Source: JBNNGK01 sp050268245
GTDB taxonomy: Bacteria > Pseudomonadota > Gammaproteobacteria > Enterobacterales > Enterobacteriaceae
Direction: 5' to 3'
Assembly: GCF_050268245.1 (NCBI RefSeq)
Contig: NZ_JBNNGK010000032.1
Span: 1 to 13,809, forward strand
DNA length: 13,809 bases
Translations under genes and position numbers: made by a program
In this document: positions 1-6,139 of the stretch, piece by piece
Numbering within the stretch: position 1 is the first letter of the stretch
Layout of the letters: the number at the start of each line of letters is the position of its first letter
The notes under the pieces: model-generated
The model's database searches: none
What the model saw: only the letters and a program-made list of their open reading frames with translations
What the model was told of the DNA's origin: nothing

Positions 1-30
1 CTGCTTTTTGCTTGATGCTGATTTTGTCAT
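1..30 (-). CDS. IS3-family transposase OrfA, N-terminal 10 codons (partial at window edge)
   Basis: Only the first ten residues, MTKSASSKKQ, are present before the sequence ends. The start at 28-30 is supported by the AGAGGT Shine-Dalgarno at 38-43 with a 7-base spacer, and by its position relative to the inverted repeat, which matches IS3. OrfA of this group is the helix-turn-helix DNA-binding half of a transposase that is completed by programmed frameshifting into OrfB. Nothing can be said about whether this copy is functional. Confidence 0.7.
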   Translation of the reverse strand, partial: MTKSASSKKQ

Positions 31-95
31 GTGAGCTACCTCTGGTTAAGAGTTTACTCACTTAGCGCCGTGTCCACTATTGCTGGGTAAGATCA
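1..95 (-). mobile_element. IS3-group insertion sequence, left end only (runs off the window)
   Basis: Read on the minus strand, the element begins at base 95 with TGATCTTACCCAGCAATAGT and continues GGACACG. I recognise this as the left terminal inverted repeat of IS3-like elements. The following leader, with a GCTAAGTGAGTAAACTC block, also matches IS3 as I remember it. A ribosome binding site (AGAGGT, 38-43) and an orfA start (28-30) follow. The element continues beyond base 1, so the other end and the target duplication are not visible. It interrupts an older IS remnant, whose coding sequence resumes at base 96. Confidence 0.85.
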
Positions 96-390
96 GTTTA
101 CCCGATCGGCCTCTGTTGCTGTTTTTCGACTGATTGTTGTCCTTACAATCTTGTTATGGCACACGCCTCGAAAGGTCAATGATCTTCATCAGGCCTTCAA
201 CTGTGCTTCGGGCAATGCTGAAGCCCTTACGGATCAATTGGCGCCAGATTTTTCGGGTATCGTAGACACTGTAATTTTCTTCGTAAACCTGTTTTATCTC
301 CCGGACCATCTGGGTGTCGCGCTTATATTTTTCAGAATGCTGCCGAAGCAGTAATATGTCTATATGCCGCAGTAAGCTATTTCACGCGGA
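96..390 (-). pseudogene. Degraded IS3-family transposase OrfB fragment, interrupted by another IS
   Basis: On the minus strand, about 360 down to 154 reads as a typical OrfB N-terminal half: EKYKRDTQMVREIKQVYEEN, then a segment with RKIWRQLIRKGFSIARSTVE and LMKIIDLS. The frame breaks near 168-171 and would hit TAA at 154-156. Shifting one frame restores homology as VRTTISRKTATEADRVN, down to base 97. The text then stops at the inverted repeat of the IS at 95, so this copy was split by that insertion. At the 5' side an in-frame TGA lies near 385. The catalytic DDE core is absent. The upper boundary is approximate. Confidence 0.8.
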
Positions 391-447
391 TTTGCTGGTT
401 TTTCCACACTTCCGTCGACGTATGCTCTGCTGTGCGAAGATTTGCGG

Positions 448-476
448 TATGATTTATCTCCTATGTTTGGTGGGAG
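448..476 (+). promoter_or_regulatory. Possible arcB promoter -10 element and ribosome binding site
   Basis: TATGAT at 448-453 resembles a sigma-70 -10 box, but no convincing -35 hexamer lies 16-18 bases upstream, so the promoter is tentative. GGGAG at 472-476 is a good Shine-Dalgarno six bases before the arcB ATG at 483, which supports that start. The IS remnant upstream ends roughly 60 bases before the -10 candidate. Confidence 0.35.
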
Positions 477-482
477 CAGTTC

Positions 483-2822
483 ATGAAGCAAATCCGGGTG
501 TTAGCGCAATACTACGTTGATTTAATGGTGAAGCTGGGGCTAGTGCGTTTTTCGCTATTGTTGGCCTCTGCGCTGGTGGTGCTGGCGATGGTGGTGCAGA
601 TGGCGGTCACCATGCTATTGCGCGGAGAAGTGGAGAGCATTGATGTGGTGCGCTCGATCTTCTTCGGTCTACTGATCACCCCTTGGGCGGTGTATTTTTT
701 GTCAGTGGTGGTCGAGCAATTGGAAGCATCACGTCAACGGCTGGCGCGGCTAGTGGACAAGCTGGAGGAGATGCGTCACCGCGATCTGCAATTGAATCGG
801 CAACTGAAAGATAACATCAGCCAACTTAATCAGGAAATTGCCGATCGTATCAAAGCGGAAGAAGAACGCTTGCAGGTGATGGAGAAGCTCAAAGAAGAGA
901 TGGAGCAGCGTGAGCTGGCGCAGATTGAGCTAGGCCAGCAGTCAGCGTTGCTACGCTCCTTCCTCGATGCGTCGCCAGACTTGGTGTATTACCGCAACGA
1001 AGACAAAGAGTTTTCCGGCTGTAACCGCGCAATGGAGTTACTGACTGGCAAAAGTGAGAAGCAGCTGATCGGCTTAACCCCCTATGATGTGTATGAAAAA
1101 GACATCGCCGATAAAGTGATTGAAACCGATGAGAAAGTCTTCCGCCACAACGTTTCGCTGACTTACGAGCAATGGCTGGTGTATCCCGATGGCCGTAAAG
1201 CGTGTTTTGAACTGCGGAAAGTGCCGTTTTACGATCGTGTCGGCAAGCGTCATGGGCTCATGGGCTTTGGCCGCGATATAACCGAGCGTAAGCGCTATCA
1301 GGACGCGTTAGAGAATGCCAGTAGGGAGAAGACGACCTTTATTTCAACGATCAGCCACGAGCTGCGTACGCCGCTTAATGGCATTGTCGGCCTAAGCCGC
1401 ATTCTGCTTGACACCGAACTCAATGATGAACAACTCAACTATCTGAAAACCATTCACGTCAGCGCGATCACTTTGGGGAATATCTTCAACGATATTATCG
1501 AGATGGATAAGCTCGAACGCCGTAAAGTGCAACTCGACAACCAACCGATCGATTTCACCGGTTTTCTGGCGGACTTGGAAAACCTCTCCGGCCTGTTAGT
1601 CCAACCTAAAAACTTACAGTTCGTGATGGCGCCACAGCAACCCTTGCCGCAGAAGGTGATTACCGACGGTACGCGACTGCGCCAAATTCTGTGGAACCTG
1701 ATCGGCAATGCGGTGAAGTTTACCCAGGCAGGGCAGATTGTGGTGCGTGTAAACCGTGAAGAGCAGGATAAACTGGTATTTGAAGTGGAAGACTCCGGCA
1801 TGGGGATCCCGCAGGATGAGCTGGATAAAATCTTTGCCATGTATTATCAGGTGAAAGACCAGCGGGGAGGGCGCCCGGCCACCGGCACTGGTATCGGCTT
1901 GGCGGTATCCAAACGGCTGGCACAGAGCATGGGCGGCGATATTACCGTCGATAGCCAGCCAGGGCAGGGATCGTGCTTCCGGTTGACCATTAAGGCGCCA
2001 GTGGTGGAAGAAGACCTTGTCGCCGAGCAAGCGGAGGAAGACGCGCCGTTGCCCGCGTTGCATATCCTGCTGGTGGAAGATATCGAGCTTAATGTGATTG
2101 TGGCACGTTCGGTGCTAGAAAAACTGGGCAACAGTGTGGAAGTGGCAATGAACGGCCACGATGCACTGACGATGTTCGATCCTGATGAGTTTGATCTGGT
2201 GCTGCTGGATATTCAACTACCCGACATGACCGGATTAGACATTGCACGTGAACTGCGTGAACGCTATCGCGAGCAGGCCCTGCCACCGCTGATCGCCTTA
2301 ACCGCCAACGTGTTGAAAGACAAAAAAGAGTATCTCGACGCAGGCATGGACGATGTACTGAGTAAACCCCTCTCAGTGCCAGCCTTGACCAAGATGATTA
2401 AGCACTACTGGGATCATCAACCTTCACACGCCAGCAAAAAAATGGAGCACAAAGTGATGCAGATTAATGAATCGTTACTGGATACCACGATGTTGGAACA
2501 GTACATGGATTTAGTAGGACCGCAGCTGATTCATCAAAGCCTGGAAATGTTCGAACAAATGATGCCGGGTTATCTGGCGCTGTTGGAGTCCAATATGACC
2601 GCGCGCGATCAGAAAGGCATTACTGAAGAAGGACACAAGATTAAAGGTGCCGCAGGTTCGGTAGGCTTACGCCATCTGCAGCAGTTGGCTCAGCAGATTC
2701 AGACGCCAACGTTGCCCGCTTGGTGGGATAACGTACAAGATTGGGTTGATGAACTAAAACAAGAGTGGCCTAACGATGTGGCAGTACTGCGAGCGTGGGT
2801 TGAGAACGCTGAAAAAAAATGA
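483..2822 (+). CDS. arcB: Aerobic respiration control hybrid sensor kinase ArcB
   Basis: ArcB is the inner-membrane tripartite histidine kinase that senses the redox state of the quinone pool and phosphorylates ArcA to repress respiratory genes when oxygen is low. The protein has 779 residues against 778 in E. coli. In order: two membrane helices (about 21-47 and 57-79), a coiled-coil linker (80-150), a PAS domain (about 153-270), HisKA with phospho-acceptor H292 in SHELRTPLNG, an ATPase domain with GTGIGLAV, a receiver with D576 in LLDIQLPD, and an HPt domain with H718 in EGHKIKGAAG. The two PAS cysteines used for redox switching in E. coli (C180 and C241) are both present at the same numbers. 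The start has a GGGAG ribosome binding site. The gene looks fully intact although IS debris lies just upstream. Confidence 0.98.
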   Translation: MKQIRVLAQYYVDLMVKLGLVRFSLLLASALVVLAMVVQMAVTMLLRGEVESIDVVRSIFFGLLITPWAVYFLSVVVEQLEASRQRLARLVDKLEEMRHRDLQLNRQLKDNISQLNQEIADRIKAEEERLQVMEKLKEEMEQRELAQIELGQQSALLRSFLDASPDLVYYRNEDKEFSGCNRAMELLTGKSEKQLIGLTPYDVYEKDIADKVIETDEKVFRHNVSLTYEQWLVYPDGRKACFELRKVPFYDRVGKRHGLMGFGRDITERKRYQDALENASREKTTFISTISHELRTPLNGIVGLSRILLDTELNDEQLNYLKTIHVSAITLGNIFNDIIEMDKLERRKVQLDNQPIDFTGFLADLENLSGLLVQPKNLQFVMAPQQPLPQKVITDGTRLRQILWNLIGNAVKFTQAGQIVVRVNREEQDKLVFEVEDSGMGIPQDELDKIFAMYYQVKDQRGGRPATGTGIGLAVSKRLAQSMGGDITVDSQPGQGSCFRLTIKAPVVEEDLVAEQAEEDAPLPALHILLVEDIELNVIVARSVLEKLGNSVEVAMNGHDALTMFDPDEFDLVLLDIQLPDMTGLDIARELRERYREQALPPLIALTANVLKDKKEYLDAGMDDVLSKPLSVPALTKMIKHYWDHQPSHASKKMEHKVMQINESLLDTTMLEQYMDLVGPQLIHQSLEMFEQMMPGYLALLESNMTARDQKGITEEGHKIKGAAGSVGLRHLQQLAQQIQTPTLPAWWDNVQDWVDELKQEWPNDVAVLRAWVENAEKK

Positions 2823-2841
2823 CCCCGACCTAGGCCGGGGT
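2822..2841. terminator. Hairpin at the arcB stop codon, terminator-like in the minus direction
   Basis: ACCCCG (2822-2827) pairs with CGGGGT (2836-2841) across an 8-base loop and overlaps the arcB stop codon. On the plus strand no T run follows. On the minus strand the hairpin is followed by CA and eight Ts (2812-2819), the arrangement of an intrinsic terminator for transcripts entering arcB in antisense. Function is inferred from sequence only. Confidence 0.45.
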
Positions 2842-2926
2842 GCGCGAATATTGCGCCAACACCAGGGAAATCGTGACCTGCGTATTGGTTTTAATGTTCT
2901 AGTCGAGCAGGTTTTCAAAAATTCCT

Positions 2927-2999
2927 CTACATCATACAGCCAACAACATAGCAAATGTAAGCGTTCTTGTTAGAAGATTCATTAAAATGTGTGATGTAG
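2927..2999. repeat. 12-base inverted repeat in the arcB-elbB spacer
   Basis: CTACATCATACA (2927-2938) and TGTGTGATGTAG (2988-2999) are inverted copies with one mismatch, separated by 49 bases. A second short pair (AACAA near 2942, TTGTT near 2967) nests inside. The arms lie 60-130 bases before the elbB start, so the structure could be an operator pair or a long 5'-leader stem. I cannot tell which. TAAAAT at 2983-2988 resembles a -10 box but has no matching -35. Confidence 0.4.
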
Positions 3000-3058
3000 A
3001 TTAGTGTTTGTCAACTCAGAGCACGAACACGTTGACAGTTAGGAAGAGGAGAAAGGTG

Positions 3059-3712
3059 ATGAAACAGGTTGGAGTAGTGCTAAGCGGCTGCGGGGTTTTC
3101 GATGGTGCGGAGATCCATGAAGCGGTGCTGACATTGCTGGCGTTGGATCGTGCGGGTGTGCAAGCCGTTTGCTTTGCACCGGATAAGCGCCAACTTCATG
3201 TAATTAATCATCTATCTGGTGAAGAAATGGCCGAGCAACGCAATGTATTGATTGAGTCGGCACGTATCGCCCGTGGCAAGATTCAACCGCTTTCCAGCGC
3301 CGATGCCAGCCAGCTAGATGCGTTGATCGTTCCGGGCGGATTTGGTGCAGCTAAGAACCTCAGCGACTTTGCTACGCAGGGCGCTGAGTGTGTGGTTGAT
3401 ATTGACTTGGTGAATCTAACAAAGCAAATGCATAAGGCAAATAAACCAATTGGTTTTATGTGTATTTCCCCAGCGCTGCTCCCGAAGCTGTTTGAGCATC
3501 CGGTGCGGCTGACCATTGGTAACGATCCTGACTTGGGTGAGGTGATTGATGCCATGGGGGGGGAGCCGGTGATTTGCCCGGTGGATGATATCGTGGTCGA
3601 TATCGAGAATAAGGTTGTGACTACGCCAGCTTACATGCTCGCGCAATCCATTGGGGAAGCGGCTAGCGGTATCGATAAGTTGGTATCACGGGTGCTGGAA
3701 CTGGTTGAATGA
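3059..3712 (+). CDS. elbB: DJ-1/PfpI-family isoprenoid-associated glyoxalase-like protein ElbB
   Basis: ElbB (formerly YhbL) is a cytosolic DJ-1/PfpI-superfamily protein. It was named for enhancing lycopene yield in E. coli, and glyoxalase III-type activity has been attributed to it. The chosen ATG at 3059 gives 217 residues, the E. coli length, beginning MKQVGVVLSGCGVFDGAEIH. AGGAG at 3047-3051 sits seven bases upstream. An in-frame ATG 17 codons earlier (3008) has no such site and would add non-conserved sequence. The likely nucleophile-elbow cysteine is C135 in IGFMCISPAL, with the acidic partner near E18. The gene overlaps mtgA by four bases (ATGA), so the two are translationally coupled. 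Confidence 0.95.
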   Translation: MKQVGVVLSGCGVFDGAEIHEAVLTLLALDRAGVQAVCFAPDKRQLHVINHLSGEEMAEQRNVLIESARIARGKIQPLSSADASQLDALIVPGGFGAAKNLSDFATQGAECVVDIDLVNLTKQMHKANKPIGFMCISPALLPKLFEHPVRLTIGNDPDLGEVIDAMGGEPVICPVDDIVVDIENKVVTTPAYMLAQSIGEAASGIDKLVSRVLELVE

Positions 3713-4446
3713 GAAAGTCTGCGGGTAAATCACTTTTTTCCCGCCTGTGGAGTTGGCTTAAACGTGGTGTCTTGACGGTCATAGGCCTGTGGGTGGCAGG
3801 AATAGTGTTATTTGCCTTTCTGCCGGTGCCGTTTTCCGCGGTCATGGCCGATCGGCAAATCAGTGCCTGGTTGAAGGGCGATTTTGCTTACGTCGCCCAT
3901 TCGGACTGGGTATCGATGCGCGATATATCACCGAATATGGCACTGGCAGTGATTGCGGCGGAGGATCAGAAATTTCCGCAGCATTGGGGTTTTGACGTGG
4001 CGGCAATCGAGAAAGCGCTCGATCACAATGAGCGTCGCCCAAGCCGTATTCGTGGCGCATCAACGTTGACACAGCAAACGGCAAAAAACCTGTTTTTATG
4101 GGATGGACGCAGTTGGCTGAGGAAAGGTTTGGAAGCCGGGCTGACCGGTGGCATTGAACTGGTGTGGACGAAACGCCGCATTTTGACGGTCTATCTCAAC
4201 ATCGTTGAGCTAGGGAATGGGGTATTTGGGGTGGAACAGGCGTCGCAGCGCTACTTCAACAAATCCGCCAAACGGCTCAGTGCTTCAGAGGCGGCATTGT
4301 TAGCGGCGGTGCTGCCGAACCCGCACCGTTTTAAGGTGGACGCACCTTCTGGCTATGTCATTCAGCGTCAACAATGGATCTTACGGCAAATGGATCAGCT
4401 CGGCGGTGAGCGTTTCTTGAAGGCGAACGAACTCGGCTCGCGGTGA
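3709..4446 (+). CDS. mtgA: Monofunctional biosynthetic peptidoglycan transglycosylase MtgA
   Basis: MtgA is a GT51-family glycosyltransferase that polymerises lipid II into glycan strands on the periplasmic face of the inner membrane, without a transpeptidase domain. The protein has 245 residues against 242 in E. coli. A single N-terminal membrane anchor spans about residues 18-38. The catalytic region shows AAEDQKFPQHWGFD with E85 as the expected catalytic glutamate, GASTLTQQTAKNLFL (donor-site loop), and YLNIVELGNGVFG with the second conserved glutamate E167. The start codon lies in the elbB stop (ATGA), so expression is probably coupled to elbB. A strong hairpin follows the stop. Confidence 0.97.
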   Translation: MRKSAGKSLFSRLWSWLKRGVLTVIGLWVAGIVLFAFLPVPFSAVMADRQISAWLKGDFAYVAHSDWVSMRDISPNMALAVIAAEDQKFPQHWGFDVAAIEKALDHNERRPSRIRGASTLTQQTAKNLFLWDGRSWLRKGLEAGLTGGIELVWTKRRILTVYLNIVELGNGVFGVEQASQRYFNKSAKRLSASEAALLAAVLPNPHRFKVDAPSGYVIQRQQWILRQMDQLGGERFLKANELGSR

Positions 4447-4449
4447 AGG

Positions 4450-4479
4450 CGGGGTGAGCGTATGTGTATGCTCACCCCG
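4450..4479. terminator. Strong hairpin between convergent mtgA and dolP
   Basis: CGGGGTGAGC (4450-4459) pairs perfectly with GCTCACCCCG (4470-4479). Three more pairs (one G-T) extend the stem inward to a TGTG loop. There is no T run on either side, so it is not a textbook intrinsic terminator. Its place between two convergent genes still suggests a bidirectional transcript end or 3' stabiliser. A second short palindrome (GATATC type, 4482-4497) follows. Confidence 0.5.
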
Positions 4480-4503
4480 TATATCGAATTGATATCTTAG
4501 CGC

Positions 4504-5079
4504 TTATTTCAGATAGGTAAACGCCGTCGTCACATGCTTTACACCGCTAATATGGCTAGCGATCTGTGCGGCTGACTTGCCTTCTTTTTCGGTTACCAGA
4601 CCGAGCAGGAACACTTCCCCATTTTCCGTGGTCACCTTCACGTTCGACGATTTCACTGAATCGCTGGTGAGGATCTGCGAGCGTACTTTGGTGGTGATCC
4701 ACGTATCCATTGACGCGGTGCCCAGGCTTACGGGTGTCCCCTGACGGATTTCGCTGTACACTTCTGCTGCGCCGTCAACGCCTAAAGCAATTTGCTTGGC
4801 GCGGCTAGCTAACTCAGTGCTCGGGGACTGACCGGTCAACAACACTTTGCCCTGATAAGCCGTAGCGACGATGCGTGCGTCTTTTTTCAGTTGTTGATCT
4901 TTGCTCAAGGCGTTTGCAACGCGAGCTTCCAAGGTGCTGTCGTCTACCTGTGTACCAATAGTTCGCGGATCGGTCGCCGTTTTAGTGGCGACTGCCGCAC
5001 TACCAACCACGACGGCGGGGACACACCCTTGTAGCAGCAGTGCACCAAGCAGTACTGCATAAACGGAACGAAGCTTCAT
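4504..5079 (-). CDS. dolP: Outer-membrane BON-domain lipoprotein DolP (YraP)
   Basis: DolP is a dual-BON-domain outer-membrane lipoprotein that supports envelope integrity, binds anionic phospholipid at division sites and, in E. coli, belongs to the sigma-E regulon. The 191-residue length equals E. coli. An N-terminal signal ends in the lipobox LLQGC, making C19 the lipidated residue. BON domain 1 spans about 45-114 and BON domain 2 about 123-191, each with the small hydrophobic/glycine pattern of the fold. The start at 5079 has GAGGAG at 5085-5090. It lies 31 bases downstream of diaA and is last in the lpoA-yraN-diaA-dolP run. I did not find a convincing sigma-E promoter in the short spacer. 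Confidence 0.96.
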   Translation of the reverse strand: MKLRSVYAVLLGALLLQGCVPAVVVGSAAVATKTATDPRTIGTQVDDSTLEARVANALSKDQQLKKDARIVATAYQGKVLLTGQSPSTELASRAKQIALGVDGAAEVYSEIRQGTPVSLGTASMDTWITTKVRSQILTSDSVKSSNVKVTTENGEVFLLGLVTEKEGKSAAQIASHISGVKHVTTAFTYLK

Positions 5080-5092
5080 TTTAACTCCTCGT

Positions 5093-5108
5093 GCCTATCT
5101 CAATAGGC
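5093..5108. repeat. Small perfect hairpin in the diaA-dolP spacer
   Basis: GCCTAT (5093-5098) pairs with ATAGGC (5103-5108) across a 4-base loop, filling the gap between the diaA stop and the dolP ribosome binding site. It could tune dolP translation or mark an mRNA processing point. No T run follows. Confidence 0.4.
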
Positions 5109-5110
5109 TA

Positions 5111-5701
5111 TTAATCGTCCTGATGTGGGAATAACGTATTATCAATCAGGTCGCACAGGCAATTGACTGTAAGCATATGCATTTCCTGAATACGCGAACT
5201 ACGGTGTGATGGGATTCGGATTTCTACATCCTGCTGGCCGAGTAAACCGGCCAATTCCCCACCGTCGTAACCGGTAAGGGCGACAATGGTCATATCACGC
5301 GTTACCGCAGCTTCAACCGCTTTAACAATATCACGGCTGTTGCCACGGGTGGAGATGGCGAGCAGCACATCGCCAGCATGGCCGAGTGCACGTACTTGTT
5401 TGGCATACACTTCATCATGCAGCCGATCGTTGGTGATTGCCGTTAATACCACATTATCGGCATTCAACGCGATAGCAGGTAGGCTTGGGCGTTCGGTTTC
5501 AAACCGGTTGATCATGCTGGCGGCGAAGTGTTGTGCGTTCGCCGCCGAGGTGCCGTTGCCGCAGCACAGGATTTTATTGCCGTTCAACAGTGATTGAACC
5601 AGGGTCATCGCGGCGCGGGATATGGCGTCTGGCAAGGCTTCCGCCGCCGCAATCTGGGTTTGGATACTTTCGGTAAAACAAGCTTTGATTCTATCCAGCA
5701 C
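5111..5701 (-). CDS. diaA: DnaA initiator-associating protein DiaA (SIS domain)
   Basis: DiaA is a tetrameric SIS-domain protein that binds several DnaA molecules and promotes their assembly on oriC for timely replication initiation. The 196 residues match E. coli DiaA in length and almost residue for residue, for example RIKACFTESIQTQIAAAEAL near the start. The SIS phosphosugar-type loop CGNGTSAANAQHFAA lies at about 47-61, with STRGNS further on. The start is GTG (5699-5701). No good Shine-Dalgarno precedes it, so translation may depend on upstream yraN. It lies 45 bases after yraN, with a hairpin in between, and 31 bases before dolP. Confidence 0.97.
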   Translation of the reverse strand: MLDRIKACFTESIQTQIAAAEALPDAISRAAMTLVQSLLNGNKILCCGNGTSAANAQHFAASMINRFETERPSLPAIALNADNVVLTAITNDRLHDEVYAKQVRALGHAGDVLLAISTRGNSRDIVKAVEAAVTRDMTIVALTGYDGGELAGLLGQQDVEIRIPSHRSSRIQEMHMLTVNCLCDLIDNTLFPHQDD

Positions 5702-5727
5702 GTTGTATTAATCCACTAGGTCAAAGG

Positions 5728-5742
5728 GCCGGTTGCACCGGC
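5728..5742. repeat. Hairpin in the yraN-diaA spacer
   Basis: GCCGGT (5728-5733) and ACCGGC (5737-5742) form a perfect 6-bp stem with a 3-base loop just after the yraN stop. On the coding (minus) strand it is followed by CCTTTGACC, a poor U tract, so at most it is a weak attenuator ahead of diaA. Confidence 0.4.
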
Positions 5743-5746
5743 AACG

Positions 5747-6139
5747 TTAATCCGCATTGAAGGCGTTGGGTACCCATTCTAACTGGCTACCGGTAAAGGC
5801 TAACACATCAAAACGGCAAGGCGAGGTATCGAAACTGGCTCCGCGCGCCGCCAACCAGACGGCTGCGGCATGCAGCAGGCGCTGTTGTTTACGGTAATTC
5901 ACACTGGCGGCGGCATCGCCATAGGCCGCGCTACGCCGGTAGCGCACTTCAACGAACACCCAGATTTGGTCATCACGCATGATGAGATCGAGCTCACCAC
6001 CGCGCACCGCAACATTGGCGGCGACGAAGATCAAACCGGCACGCTCTAAGTAGTGGCGGGCCTGTAATTCATAGCCCGCCCCTTTGGCGCGTTGGCTTAG
6101 GGGGCCGGAACGACCTGCCCTTGACGGTATTGCAGCCAA
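5747..6139 (-). CDS. yraN: UPF0102 endonuclease-fold protein YraN
   Basis: YraN belongs to UPF0102, small proteins with a restriction-endonuclease/Holliday-junction-resolvase-like fold whose cellular role is not settled. The protein has 130 residues against 131 in E. coli. The nuclease-type acidic core is visible: E49 and D51 in RGGELDLIMRD, then E64 in VFVEVRYRRS, followed by the conserved GDAAASVNYRKQQRL helix. The start I prefer is TTG (6137-6139), with AGGAAG about six bases upstream. It reproduces the E. coli N-terminus (A-x-x-P-x-R). This places the first 43 bases inside the 3' end of lpoA in another frame, an overlap that suggests translational coupling. Confidence 0.92.
   Translation of the reverse strand: MAAIPSRAGRSGPLSQRAKGAGYELQARHYLERAGLIFVAANVAVRGGELDLIMRDDQIWVFVEVRYRRSAAYGDAAASVNYRKQQRLLHAAAVWLAARGASFDTSPCRFDVLAFTGSQLEWVPNAFNAD

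Noticed and set aside
1454..2063. Long minus-strand ORFs inside arcB
   Set aside because: They are antisense shadows of the kinase and receiver domains, with no family motifs or ribosome binding sites.
2967..2990. Possible ArcA-type binding site before elbB
   Set aside because: Only one TGTTA half is convincing and the second is out of phase; too weak to call.
3008..3058. Upstream start for elbB at 3008
   Set aside because: There is no ribosome binding site, and the E. coli-length protein starts at 3059 behind AGGAG.
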